Shown: piece after piece, positions 44,181 to 55,338 of the stretch
Position numbering within the stretch: position 1 is the stretch's first letter
How the letters are laid out: each line of letters opens with the position of its first letter
The notes under the pieces: model-generated
Databases searched by the model: none
What the model saw: the letters and a program-made list of their open reading frames with translations, nothing else
Told to the model about the DNA's origin: nothing
Made by a program: the position numbers and the translations under genes
From: Diphasiastrum complanatum
Taxonomy: Eukaryota > Streptophyta > Lycopodiopsida > Lycopodiales > Lycopodiaceae
Assembly (NCBI GenBank): GCA_029204225.1
Contig: CM055094.1
Location: 22,442,657-22,506,656, forward strand
Direction of reading: 5' to 3'
DNA length: 64,000 nucleotides

Positions 44181-47100
44181 TTAACTTGCTAGTTTTACAA
44201 CACTACTTTGTTCCAACTTAAGAATGATCTCCATCATCAGAATAGATCTCTTCTCAAGGATCCTAATATGTACAAAATAGGACACAACATAATTGATATA
44301 GATAATAGTGTCCATATAGGATGCTTCACTATTTCTTACATCAATTTTACATAGAATCATAAAAATGGTACATGTAAAAGAACATAGAATCTCAATTAAT
44401 GAATTCCTCCATGTATCCATCTCTGGTTTCTCTGTAAAATAGCAGCAAACAAGTTGTAAATGAAAGTGATCAACAAGTGTTTGCATGCCTCCTCCACATT
44501 TCACTATACATATAGTGAATGCAACATGTATCTCCATGAATGAACTTCCATCACCACCTTGCCTTTGTAGATCTTCAATCCATGAAAGCCTTTGAGTGAA
44601 TGAATGCCAAAAAGATGTGTTCCCTACTCCATTTGAATGAGCAAAACCTGAACTTGAAATACTTGAAGTACCTCCACAAGATTTGCACACAACGCTTGAT
44701 CCTACAATGTCAACAAGTTGCCAATTTGCCAACACTAGAATACTAGATCTTGAACTTTGTTCAAAAGAAAACATATTGACCACTTCAATACCTTTCAAGA
44801 TCTGAATGAATTCATGTACTTGATCATACAAACCAGCAATGATAACTATTCCATCTCCAAGATCCAAAGGATGCAAAACTATGGAACTAGTTTTATTGAA
44901 ATTTGACAATTTCAACACATTGACATAACAATGTTCATACATGAGATTAGGCAAGTGAGGTAGAGTAAGAAGACACTTCCTTGCAGCTCCAAAGACCTTA
45001 CTTGAACCTTCAAGAACCTGTAAAAACAGATCCAAAATGCCTTGACCATTTGTCTCTTCTTTGATGCTTTTCACTAGCTTCGAATTGCCACTTGTCTCTT
45101 GGTGTTGATGAAGCAATCCAAGATCAACCTCTTGATCTTCCAATAAGACATCAAAGATCTTGCATATGTGAACATCTTCAGATCTGAAACTCTGAAGATA
45201 CTCCCTCTCAAACACATGATTAAGATCCCACAAGATCTCATCAATGCTCAAATTTGACCCTTCACTATAGTTAGTGAAAACAATGCCACCATCATAAACC
45301 AAAAGATAGATTCCAACATTTCCATTTAACATGAAGTAGAGTAGGTGAAGATGAGTATCAAACCTAATCAAAACAGCCCTCTTGAGTTCATAACAAACCT
45401 CAATAAGCTCACCAATGATATCTCCCTTGCCTTGAAGAAGTTGCCACTTGAGTTGCTCCATGTAGTCTTCTTCAACCAACCTTTTGCCATCTTGACCATG
45501 AATGAACAATCCACCACAATCATAGAATGCTTTGAGTTGATGAAGAGATGTTAGATCCATGCTTTGGATCTTCCCAAGAACCACTCTTCCATTGCCCTTT
45601 CCTTCACAAGACTCCCTCTTAATGCTAGCACCACAAAAGTTAGAAACCTCCCTCTTGATAGTTGCACCATAAGAAGTAGAAGACTCTTGAATATTAGAAG
45701 CCAAGAAAAGAATCCTTAGTACCTTCAACATAAGAGTGATTGAAGTACTCTCTCTTTTCAAACATGAACTTCTACTCAATGATTTAGGTAATGAGTCATA
45801 TGATAATGATTCTTCCTCACTATCGTTCATAAAAACATCATTCAAAGTACATCCTACTTTGAACACTTCACATACTTCTCTTCCTTTTGACTTGTGATCT
45901 CCCTCACCAAGTCTCATGATAGAAACCTTTGATCTACTCTTTTTATGAAGAAATGTGACACCACTTGTTGCACAAATGACTTTATCACAAAAAGATGTAA
46001 AAGAACCATTTCCTTCAAGCATGCTCAAAGCACCATCATCTTTTCCCACATGATTACATACATCAATATGAAAAGAATTAGAAGAACAACCATCTTCTTG
46101 CAAAGAATGACACTTAGCATCTCCATCTTTTTCCATATGAACAAACAAGTCATTAGCAACAATCACTTCCAAAGAAGAATCTTCATCAACTCCATTGATG
46201 AAGTTAGCTCCTTCCTTACCTTTTCCATTTTTGCACTTGCCATCTAGCACCATTGAAGAACCACCAAGCCTTGGAAGTCCATGAGTAGAAGAGTACAAAC
46301 ATGATGCTAATTTAGCTCCACATGACTCCATATGACTAGTAGGTAACACTAGTGCATCTTCAAGATCCAATGGATCCAAAAAATTGACCATAGATTCACC
46401 AAAGCTTGCCAAGTTAGCACAACAATTATCATCTCCAAGAAGTACATTAGATCTCAACCTAGATCTAGCATTTTGTTTCTTATGGCATTCATTTGCAAAA
46501 TGTCCTTTTATCCCACAATAAAAGCACTTGAACTTTGACTTATTGTTCTTAGTAGAAGAGGAAGAGGAAGAGTGATCATCATGATCAAAGTTACCACCTT
46601 TGGACCATTTCCCTTTGCCTTTACCTTTGCCCTTGAATTTGCCTTTTGTGAAGAAAGCCTCTTCACCTCCACCTTGCAAGGATGCACCATCAAGCTTTGA
46701 TTGCAACCTATGTTCTTCAGCCAATAAGATTTCTTGCAAGTCAACCACACTTGGCAAGACTCTTTGAATGGCAAAACTTTGCACAAGGTTAGCATGTTCA
46801 TTTAGCAAACCATTCAACATAACTTGGACTATTTCACCATCTTTTATGTTCTCATCAATGCATGCTAAATCATCACTTAGGGACTTAACTCTCAAGATAA
46901 ATGCATGAGCACTTTCACCCTCTCTTTGCCTACTAGAAAATATTTGTCTCCTTAGGGTCAATACCCTAGATGTGGACTTTGATTCAAAGAGCTTCTTTAA
47001 GGCATTCCATGCCTCACTTGCACTTTGACACTTTCCAACTTCCTTGAGAAGTTCATTTGTAACATTCATTTTAATGATATGAAGAGCCCTTTTGGCCTTC

Positions 47101-47273
47101 TTATCAAACCTTTGTTGCTCTTGAAGTGTGAGAGGTCTCTCTTCAATTTCTGCAACTATGTCCATGAGTTCATTCAACTCAAGTAACGACTCCATCCTCA
47201 CTTTCCAAGTAGAGTAGTTTGATGAACTCAACCTTTCACTAGACTCTAGCATGATCCCACCATTGGAAGCCAT
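44181..47273 (-). CDS. Gag fused to a long extension, 1030 residues (element C)
   Basis: Residues 1-200 are copia Gag: DUF4219-like start (ESSERLSSSNYSTWKVRM) and UBN2 part (RALHIIKMNVTNELLKEVG). Residues 207-227 are Lys/Gly-rich. One zinc knuckle, CFYCGIKGHFANEC, is at 250-263 with all four ligands. The remaining 750 residues have no protease DSG box and no integrase or RNase H motif. At about 573-700 the order SLHQL, FIHG, EEDYMEQ, QGKGDIIGEL, YELKRA, RFDTHLHLL, IYLLVYDGG resembles copia RT with about 10-20 residues missing, and YVDD changed to VYDGG. The start codon gives the usual Gag N-terminus. It ends 13 bp before the LTR. A parallel, decayed copy exists in element E. A captured host gene is the alternative to a reworked RT. 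Confidence 0.85.
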   Translation of the reverse strand: MASNGGIMLESSERLSSSNYSTWKVRMESLLELNELMDIVAEIEERPLTLQEQQRFDKKAKRALHIIKMNVTNELLKEVGKCQSASEAWNALKKLFESKSTSRVLTLRRQIFSSRQREGESAHAFILRVKSLSDDLACIDENIKDGEIVQVMLNGLLNEHANLVQSFAIQRVLPSVVDLQEILLAEEHRLQSKLDGASLQGGGEEAFFTKGKFKGKGKGKGKWSKGGNFDHDDHSSSSSSTKNNKSKFKCFYCGIKGHFANECHKKQNARSRLRSNVLLGDDNCCANLASFGESMVNFLDPLDLEDALVLPTSHMESCGAKLASCLYSSTHGLPRLGGSSMVLDGKCKNGKGKEGANFINGVDEDSSLEVIVANDLFVHMEKDGDAKCHSLQEDGCSSNSFHIDVCNHVGKDDGALSMLEGNGSFTSFCDKVICATSGVTFLHKKSRSKVSIMRLGEGDHKSKGREVCEVFKVGCTLNDVFMNDSEEESLSYDSLPKSLSRSSCLKRESTSITLMLKVLRILFLASNIQESSTSYGATIKREVSNFCGASIKRESCEGKGNGRVVLGKIQSMDLTSLHQLKAFYDCGGLFIHGQDGKRLVEEDYMEQLKWQLLQGKGDIIGELIEVCYELKRAVLIRFDTHLHLLYFMLNGNVGIYLLVYDGGIVFTNYSEGSNLSIDEILWDLNHVFEREYLQSFRSEDVHICKIFDVLLEDQEVDLGLLHQHQETSGNSKLVKSIKEETNGQGILDLFLQVLEGSSKVFGAARKCLLTLPHLPNLMYEHCYVNVLKLSNFNKTSSIVLHPLDLGDGIVIIAGLYDQVHEFIQILKGIEVVNMFSFEQSSRSSILVLANWQLVDIVGSSVVCKSCGGTSSISSSGFAHSNGVGNTSFWHSFTQRLSWIEDLQRQGGDGSSFMEIHVAFTICIVKCGGGMQTLVDHFHLQLVCCYFTEKPEMDTWRNSLIEILCSFTCTIFMILCKIDVRNSEASYMDTIIYINYVVSYFVHIRILEKRSILMMEIILKLEQSSVVKLAS

Positions 47274-48433
47274 GATTCTAATGTTTCTTCAACTTTTAGG
47301 TTCTGTCCTAAAGCACTTAGCACTCACTTTTCTCTCAACAAATGATAGATAAAGAGATCTATGAAGATTTAGGACCCTAAAACACTTCTATCTTGAACCT
47401 AGATGGTTTCCAAGCATAGAAAGGAAGATTGAAACACATGCAACACTTTGCACACACTAAGAATGGATTACAAAATCAAACCAACCTGAACACACTCTTG
47501 CTTAAGCTCTCAAACTTTCCAGCAAGTGACCAAATCAAGTTATGGTGTGAAGAGTTACTTGCATTCTTAGAAAATACCCAAAACTAGGATGCCAAGATTA
47601 CCTAGTAATGAACAAACTTGATCAACATATGATCAACACACTAAGATATTGATTCAACCTGTAAAACCACATGTAAACCACACTTCTAAAAGTTTATAAA
47701 CTCCAGCAAGTGATAAATACAAGATTTAGAGGTGAATGAATGAGCACACTTAGTGAATCACAAGACTAGCTTCACTATCTTGTCAAATCTTGGTGTTTAG
47801 ATGTAGATCTAAGATCACTTCACATGAGAATGTTCCTCAACCTGTTAAGAACCTGAAAACACACTTGCATAATGGTTAACACCTTCCAGCAAATGCTCCA
47901 ATCAAATTACATAAGGAGAGTTACTTACATGCTCAACAAAGTACACCAAAATTTATGCCAAAATTGATGACAATCTTTACAATATGCTCTTCACAATGGA
48001 GCTTACAATATGTTCACCCAAAAAAGGGGATCTTTCATCCAAATGGGAGCTTTGCTCAGCCTTTAGGAGAATTACAACTCACTCAAAAGATCATTTGTCA
48101 TCCACTTAAGGAGAAGTTTCATCCACTTAAGGAGAGTGTTCATCCAAGAATGGAGATTGTCAACAATAGGATTGAAAAGAACATTGTTAGTATTGAATAT
48201 GCACAAGCCTCACAATCACAAATGATTAGGTGTTATGATCTGATCCAAAATAGTTTCTTTTCAGCCTCTGATCTTCAATAGACCTGAAATATGCTTTTGA
48301 TCCACAAGTTCAACTCACAAAACAAAGGTTAGTAAGATTTGATCAACAAAGCAATGCAAAATCATGCTAGAACTTGATCAAACATCCAAATATCACCAAA
48401 AATGGAATACTTACTGTAAATAGAAGCCAACCA
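47274..48433 (-). other. Leader of element C with diverged internal repeats
   Basis: 1.16 kb between the primer site and the ORF, unusually long. Related segments recur inside it: CTTCCAGCAA with CCAATCAAATTA and GAGTTACTTACATGCTCAACA near 47880-47940, and a diverged copy near 47515-47575. A short run near 48090-48150 repeats CATCCACTTAAGGAGA twice and CATCCAA twice. The plus-strand ORF at 47955-48281 arises from these repeats and is not a credible gene. Confidence 0.55.
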
Positions 48434-48445
48434 GCTCTGATACCA
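48434..48445 (-). promoter_or_regulatory. Primer-binding site of element C
   Basis: The plus strand reads GCTCTGATACCA, touching the LTR. It is a perfect tRNA-iMet site. Confidence 0.95.
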
Positions 48446-49092
48446 TGTGAAAAATACAGATCCTAAGTGGATCTAAACTCCAAGATCATTGGCTTGAATG
48501 CTTGCACTCCAAACTACATAAGCTAGGAATTGGCAACACATTCTATGCTACCTAGAATGCAAAGAACTTGATCAAAAAGCATTTATCACAAATGGAAACT
48601 TCCATAAACATCAAGTGTGGCCCAAAATAGCATTATACAGTCCATAATACATCAGCCTATCACTTTTGGAAAGCACCTAAGATCATACACACAAAGCTTG
48701 AACTCAATCACTACACAATGCCAACAATGGAAGGAGAACCCAATAGAAAAATCTCTCATTAAGCAAATGAATACAATGGATCTGCTCCAACCTGTTTCTC
48801 CACGGCCTACCTGCTATATATAGCTAAGAGAGATGACTCTCTCTCCTCTCTCTAGACCCTCCTTACCTAAAATATGCCCTATATAGGTAAAATTGGCATA
48901 TATGTCCAAAATACATGAAAATGGACTCATTTCGAAGGTCTTGAAGTTTGACACTTCTTCATACTGAAAAAATACACTTACTAAAAATATCTAGACCTGT
49001 TTCACACGTGTGAAAAGTCAGATCCTAAACTATGTGCCATTTTTAGCAATTTTGGCCTAAAACTAGACAAGGAAATGTTGACAATTTTCACA
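48446..49092 (-). repeat. 5' LTR of element C
   Basis: Same length as the 3' LTR and essentially identical. The palindrome TTTCACACGTGTGAAA is at 49000-49015. Confidence 0.95.
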
Positions 49093-49100
49093 AATTCCAC

Positions 49101-49720
49101 ATGGATTCCCAAGGAAAAGTCATTTTCATCGTGGACAAGCTTGATGGATCTAATTACCATCTGTGGAAATTTAAGATGTAAACTGTGCTAATGGCTAAGA
49201 AATTGTATGATGTTGTCACATGTGCAGAGGCAAGACCCAAAGTAAACGACGTTGCAGTCTCTCAATGGAAGCTAAAGGATGGCAAGGCTTTGTGTTGTGA
49301 TCATTCTCAACATCTCAGACACACAAATCGGCCATGTGTCTGAAGCTCAAACCTCCAAGGAAGTTTGGGACATCTTGAGCACCTTGTACGAAGTGCACGA
49401 CCTAGCTTCCAAGCTACATCTCAAGAGAAATTTCTTCTCCCTCAAGATGAAAAATGGTGATTCCCTACATAATCACATCAACCAGTTAAGAATCAGCTAC
49501 AACAAATGGCCATTGTTAGATTTGTCCTAGATGATCAAGATGTAGTAATGACACTGCTTTCAAGCTTGCCAATATCGTATGATAATTGGGTGATGATGAT
49601 CACCACACACCCAGAGCTGACTCTATCATGAGTCATTACGATGCTGCCACAAGAAGAGACAAGAAGAAACGATCCCTCCAATACTTCTACTATCGATTGT
49701 TATGGCCAACAAGAATTCGA
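49101..49720 (+). pseudogene. gag: gag of element H (broken)
   Basis: Begins MDSQGKVIFIVDKLDGSNYHLWKFKM, a typical copia Gag N-terminus, with a stop soon after. The frame 49279-49530 contains QTSKEVWDILSTLYEVHDLASKLHLKRN and HINQLRI of UBN2. DVVMTLLSSLPISYDNWVMM follows in another frame. It ends near 49720, where sequence homologous to the coiled-coil gene begins. No knuckle or protease is present. Most like the gag at 1141-2090. Confidence 0.8.
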
Positions 49721-49724
49721 ACAA

Positions 49725-51748
49725 GTAGAAGAAGAGAGAGCAGAAAGTGTTTTCATCCAAACGGGTTGTCTTAGAACTCCAAGTCTAGTAGGCTGAGCTG
49801 CAGACGCAGACACTCTAGGTCGTCTTAGATCAAGTCATCACTGTTACACAAGAAGACACAATGGCTGCTCAGAGGCTCCAATGAAAGTGCACCGAATATT
49901 ACAAATTAAAGACCTTTCAGCTCAGTCGATCCAACTTACAAGGATCAACAAGCTATCCATGAGGTTTCTCTTGTCACGCGAGATATAGAGGTGGTGACTC
50001 TACATACCACACTCTAGGAAGACGAGCAATCCCTCAAAAATACTAAAAATGAGCTAAATGTGCTCAAGAGGCAGTTCACATCTGTTGTAGATTTCTTCAC
50101 TACTCTAGACAGTAATCTTCCTCTTATTTTTCAGGATTTAATTAGATTAGTTTTCTATTATTTTTCTGTGCCATTCCTGGCTCCCCCCCTCTCAAATTAT
50201 GAAATAATTCAATGTTATTAGCTTGCTTCGAAGACAAATAAGAATATTTTTGTTTTTCTCATCCTTACTGGATTCGTCCAAGTTAAGAATTTTGACTATT
50301 TTTGTGACATTTTTGAGAGTTCTCCACTTCATTTTGTTGTTGGCCTTTGTGCCATTGTTAATTTTCCTTAGGATCGACGCTTCCAATTGGAGCTAGATCA
50401 TAGCAAGATCCGCCTCTCTTTGTTCCACCCTCATTCCTCCCTTTATCGTCACAACAAGCACAGGTGTGGTACACGCCCAAATATAAGCCAACAGTGTCAC
50501 TAGAGCTCGCATCAAAAGCCCTAACAAAGCATATGAAGCATTGTGCGACAAATCATATGAAGCATTGTCGCACGGACCATCGCTACCCTTCCTGATGCCC
50601 TCCGCCAAGCTTACATGGAGCTTTGCGCGCTTTATTACAACTGCCATCAGTATCACCCCGCCACCCTCATCCCTTGCTATAATGTGACAATGGCACACTA
50701 TAATGCCATTGTCCAAGATCCATCCATCCACCGCCCACATCGATTACAAACACCTCCAGCTCATTTTCTCCCATTTCGACCTCCAAACTGGCGAAGACCG
50801 CACCTTCGACCAAGACATTCAATATGTCGCACAGGCTGAAGCCGCCACCTCCACCTTCCAAGTCGATCCCACCATGCCCGGCCTAGAGTACACCTCACCG
50901 CCTCGTGCCACCATAGCCTCACCACCTCCAGTCACTGCTACTTCGCCACTTTGTAGCACCTCATCTCCTGCCACCTCAGAAAAGTATGTTGTATCTGATG
51001 TAGAACAGTCGGCGCTCTTCGTCAAACAATATCTAGATGTCACGAGAAGAGGTAGCTACACATTACCAAGCAAGGTGGAAGACATCATGAAGTTGACACT
51101 AGCCAACCTGATAGCCCTTCTACATCCTCAACCGGATTGGCAGAAGGCGGTGTTCATGCGCAGCCCCGAGCTCCTTAAGAAATATCTTATGGCTCCGGTG
51201 GCAATAAGGGTATATCTAGCATTCCATCCAATGCCCAGAAGACGAGCATGGTCATCGTTGAAGACTCCCAACATTGAGGCTTACAACTAGCCCATAATAA
51301 AATCAGAACATGGGTGAAAAACAATGGTTGACTTCACCAGGGCCCTCAACCAGTTCCTCATCGACATGGCTAATTCTCCAAATCCAATTGTTTTGGAAGC
51401 CTATTATAATGTGGAGACTCTCTGTATTGTACGGCCAGAGTAGATACCAGATGGGATCTCTGCTTCGGCAAATATTGTTTCAATTTGAATAAAAGTTTCA
51501 AATCAACGGCTATCGAGGATTAGATTCCTCTATATCGAACCTATCATCACTTGTCCGCAACGTCTTTTGTCAACATAGCGAGGTTGGAACGATGGTATAC
51601 GACGAGCTTTATGGGAAACATGCACTCGGCGTTTGGCCCAATCCGCTCGCAATCTTTAACAAGCAACTCATTGTGGTCCCGATTTGTTCGATTGGTTGCT
51701 GCAACCCACCGCCAAAATCGAGATGCCGAAGATAAGAAAGGCAAATAG
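49725..51748 (+). pseudogene. Unrecognised coiled-coil-rich gene, copy 2 (broken)
   Basis: Aligns with 4700-6745 in order. The coiled-coil part (49725-50130) is short and has many stops. ELCALYYNCHQYHPATL and AHYNAIVQDPSIH lie at about 50618-50735. A long frame, 50703-51290, has IFSHFDLQTGEDRTFDQDIQ, a Pro/Ser-rich stretch, QSALFVKQYLDVTRRGSYTL, PELLKKYLMAPVAIRVYLAF and WSSLKTPNIEAYN. The end, 51551-51748, has SATSFVNIARLERWYTTSFM and FGPIRSQSLTSNSLWSRFVR. Copy 1 has the same elements with changes, so the protein was once conserved. No known family is recognised. Copy 2 is better preserved in its C-terminal half. Confidence 0.55.
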
Positions 51749-52118
51749 ATAGAACAAGCTCATTGAGCAGTCGATCTAGCATCTGAAAAAAAAAAAAACA
51801 AGCAAGAAAGAAGTCCGACAAAAGACATTCATAGACTCACTTTTATTTTCCTTGTTCCTTTTTGCTTCTCCTTTCTTATTTTCCATTTTATTTTTATAAA
51901 TACTTTTGTACATACACTCTCTTTGTTTCCCCCTCTTATGTGCATAAATTGTTGCCACAATTTTTTTCCTCACTTCTTATGCCATTTCTCATCTCCCTAT
52001 CTTTTCTCAAACCCACTTCACTTTCCTTTCATATGGCATCCAGGTGCACATCGCCATGCCCTCCCATGTCAACGACATACACAGGTCCCAAGGGATTGTC
52101 ACCAAATTCAAGCAAATA
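51749..52118 (+). other. Pyrimidine-rich 3' tract of coiled-coil copy 2
   Basis: The T/C-rich sequence from 51840 parallels 6890-7175 (CTCTTTGTTTCCCC, AATTGTTGCCACAATTTTTTTCC, GTCACCAAATT). After the last shared word the two loci diverge. No polypurine tract or LTR follows here. Confidence 0.5.
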
Positions 52119-53850
52119 GCAACGATGGCAACAAAAACAAATATGCACATAGATCTCCCATAGAATCGCACACGAATTTGCATACAAACCTGCACGCGAG
52201 AACGAGATGGATGAGAATGTGCACCAAAGGTGAAGGTGAAGGCGTTCACGTGAGAGCTATGTTGAATGAGAACGAGCATCACAAGTGAAGGTGAAGGTGT
52301 TCATGCAAGAGCTAAATCATCAACATTCGAATGCCCATTGCCATGGCTACAGCCTACGCCGTTATTTGAGTGTTCACAGTTCGCCGTTCGGAGTTCCTGT
52401 TTAAAATTGGGCGCCTATGTTTTAGTCAGAAGACCGTACATATATGGCCTGGCACTCATGCGACAGCTTACACGTCACAGGAGGACGGGCTACGTACTAT
52501 TTACAACGTGCGCGTCTCTATAGTGGAGAAATAGCCGTGCTGGGAAATTGCACACGTTTTTGGCGTGTAGGGTGTGTGAGTGCGACACCCTTTTGCCACG
52601 CGGCCCGGCCAGTATCAGTGTGTGGTCACGTGAGTGACAGATTCTACCTGTGCCCTTCTCAAACTCGAACCCACGCGTAACTAAGTTGCAATGCCCTTCA
52701 AAAGTTCGCAGATATATGAGATACCCCTTGCTCCTCTGCCTTTTCAAAGAAAGGCAAAGAAATTGGGAGAACGTTTTTATTGCAGTGTTCTCGAAGGAAA
52801 GACGGCATTCTTAAGGAACGGCATCGGCATATTTTTTTCAAAAACCGACAATTACAAAATTTTGCAGGATTTTTTATGTGATAAATTTGAGATTTTATAG
52901 GGGAAAATCAACGAGTAGAAGCATATCCCATGTTAGTACTTGGAATACTCCTTAAGATATGGGACTTTTGAGGGAAACCTCAAAAAAGCTTCCCGAACAC
53001 TGTTTTTATTGGAAGCCAGAAAAAGGTGACTCAAAAATGAAGGCCAAGATTTTGGTAGCACTCCTAAGTCCTACGTGCACATCAAGCCCACTGAAGAATA
53101 AATTAGACCTTCATTTTTATACAATATATCAACCTTAGTTGGGCTGCGGGCAATGTCATGAAATGGCAAGCTCCTAAGATGTCACTTCACAATGATTGAG
53201 AATCTTGCCTAGCCGGCCACATCTAACAACTCAAGTTTTAACCCATACACCTCTTTGGGATTGACATTACACCCATACACCTAGTGGGATTGACATTAGA
53301 CAATTATTTTAAGAATAGGGTAAGGCATGCAAGGGCCCATAATTTCCCCGAATTACGTGATGTTTAGCTTTGACACTTTTTTGAAAAAATTTGAATTGCC
53401 CTACCCAACTAGGCTACGTTAGTTTATGGTTGTAATTGCTTGCCTAGGTTGGCTATCTTCAAACAAAGGGCTTTACAAAGGATGGAATGCTCCTTAGATT
53501 CCAAGGAAATTCTCGAGTCCCTAGTCCCAAGTGTTTTAGAATCTGCCTTGGAAGTCAAATTTTAAACAAAAACTTAATTCAACTACGAGATTATGATGTA
53601 AATTATGCAAGCTTAGCATGAACAAATCAACAAATAAATGAAACTACCTTAAATAGCTAAAAAGCTTAATGACTATACTATAAATTATGAGTCTCCATAT
53701 TTTCAAATTTTAAAATATGAAAACTCTCATCAAGGCTCATTGAAATTTGTTTCTTATAGATTGCATGTGTTTAAATTTTTAACTTACTACTTTTAGCTCA
53801 TTTTTGTAAGCATACTCCATCCTTCTTACACAATTGTTTGAGTGATTGTA

Positions 53851-53924
53851 TTTTACAAATTTACAAAAGGTGGTAAGTATCTTCACTCAAATTTTACAAA
53901 TTTACAAAAGGTGGTAAGTATCTT
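53851..53924 (+). repeat. Short direct repeat, 41-bp spacing
   Basis: A block of about 32 bp with TTTTACAAATTTACAAAAGG and GGTGGTAAGTATCTT occurs at 53851 and again at 53892. Confidence 0.9.
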
Positions 53925-55048
53925 GTTTCACACATGCTTATATCATGAATCCTGTGCTTCATAAGTGTCTTGAACTTTTTTTCATGTTGGTTATAAAATG
54001 GGCATTAAAACACAGCTAAGCAAAGTAAATGCCATGCCAAAAAAGTAATATATGTTGTACTCTCGTGAGATATAAATATAACACGTGAGATCATTACGTG
54101 AAAATCTTTCCAAAACAAAAGTTCAATAAGCCAACATACACAAACTCTTTGAGAAACCAATCCGCCCATGTGTGGTTTTACTAGTACAATGTTGTTGGTG
54201 TGGGATTGACCACCCAAGGTCAAACACAGGCCACACAAGGGTTCGGGTGATGTCCAAAAATAAATAAAAATATAAATTGTTTATTCTGAACTAATATCCA
54301 TTTTCTTGGTCGCAATCTCCAACACCACATGTAATAGGCATCCGCCATCCAGAGGTGGGCTAGTTGATGTAACACGTCAAGCTGCTAGAGCAGCGAGGGT
54401 GGGTACGTGCTGTAGCCTACTGTTGGATGGCAAATACCATATTTAGCAGTTGAAAATCTACGATGCAAATTGAAAACTATTTACAGGCCTTTGTTATGGC
54501 TCAAAAGTCCAAGTTACTCTAGAGGTTGGTAAAGACATATATGAAATTTGCAAGCTCTCCAAACGCCCTTCCATGGCACTTTTGGCTTTCAAAGAAAGGC
54601 ATAACATTTACTTAATATAAAACCTTAAAAATATGCCTTTCAAGTAATAGAAGATGAATATTCATCTTCAAATATGTACAATGTAAACACGCATATTGAC
54701 TATTTTAAAATGATAGCCTTTCACACGAAGGGTGGTACTCCCTTCAAGTTTCAATCCTACGTGGACTTACAGTGTCTGACTTGGCATACACAGTGCCAAC
54801 TCAGCACAAACATGCCAACTCAGCACGATCAGTCAACACGGTTTGCCCCTTCCCCCCAACCAAAACTGAAAAACACTTTTCTTTCACACAAAACTGCATA
54901 GCTTTCTCTCAAGCACGCCAGTGGCATGGCTCCACACTCGCACAAATAAAATACAAAAACACGTGATGGCTGTTTCTCTTAAGATCATGCTTTTCCAATC
55001 CTTCTTTCTATCATTGCAAAGCCACCCTTTCCAGGATCTGCCAACACT

Positions 55049-55066
55049 CCCCCCCCCCCCCCCCCC
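55049..55066 (+). repeat. Run of 18 C
   Basis: A pure homopolymer about 270 bp upstream of the ERF start. Its length is prone to sequencing error. Confidence 0.9.
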
Positions 55067-55338
55067 TTCCTTTTTGCTCTCTTTCATTTCACCCATTCTC
55101 ATCAGCACAGATGTAAACTGCCCATGATCTCATTCTCATTAGCACAATTGTAAACTGCCCATGATCTTAGTTATTTTGTGCTCTGAATGGGACTGCATTC
55201 AGGCAACAGACAGCATTTAAACACCCTACTTCAAAGCAGCAAACAGCAGATTTTGAATTCATTTGGTATTTTGCTACTAGCAGATCCAATCCAAGCCCAC
55301 AAAAGCATTGACGTTTCAGATTTTAGGAACCATCGTCA

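Larger units (their letters stand above)
43521..49092 (-). mobile_element. Element C: complete, young, non-autonomous Gag-fusion retrotransposon
   Basis: Two 647-bp LTRs (43521-44167 and 48446-49092) differ at one position by eye (C at 43694, T in the other copy). The 5-bp repeat AATTC flanks it (43516-43520 and 49093-49097). On the minus strand: primer site 48434-48445, a 1.16-kb leader, one ORF of 1030 codons (47273-44181) and polypurine tract GAAGAGGGAG (44177-44168). No protease, integrase, active RT or RNase H is encoded. It must have been copied and inserted by proteins of another copia element. It interrupts the leader of element H. Confidence 0.93.
52119..55320. other. Intergenic sequence upstream of the ERF gene
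   Basis: No gene recognised. 52266-52680 is less AT-rich with several CG dinucleotides, and on the minus strand GGGTTCGAGTTTGAG near 52660 resembles a pol III B box, but no A box is clear. Small direct repeats occur near 53230-53300. A TATA-like ATTTAAAC at 55215-55222, about 120 bp before the ERF start codon, could be its core promoter. Confidence 0.4.

Noticed and set aside
47955-48281. Plus-strand ORF with HPLKE-like repeats
   Set aside because: It lies antisense in the leader of element C and arises from short DNA repeats; no start context or homologue is visible.
52600-52700. SINE or tRNA-like sequence with a B box
   Set aside because: Only a B-box-like word is present on the minus strand; no A box, tail or target duplication.
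54700-55130. ORFs just upstream of the ERF gene (54674-54901, 54921-55127)
   Set aside because: Low-complexity sequence including the C18 run; no homology recognised.
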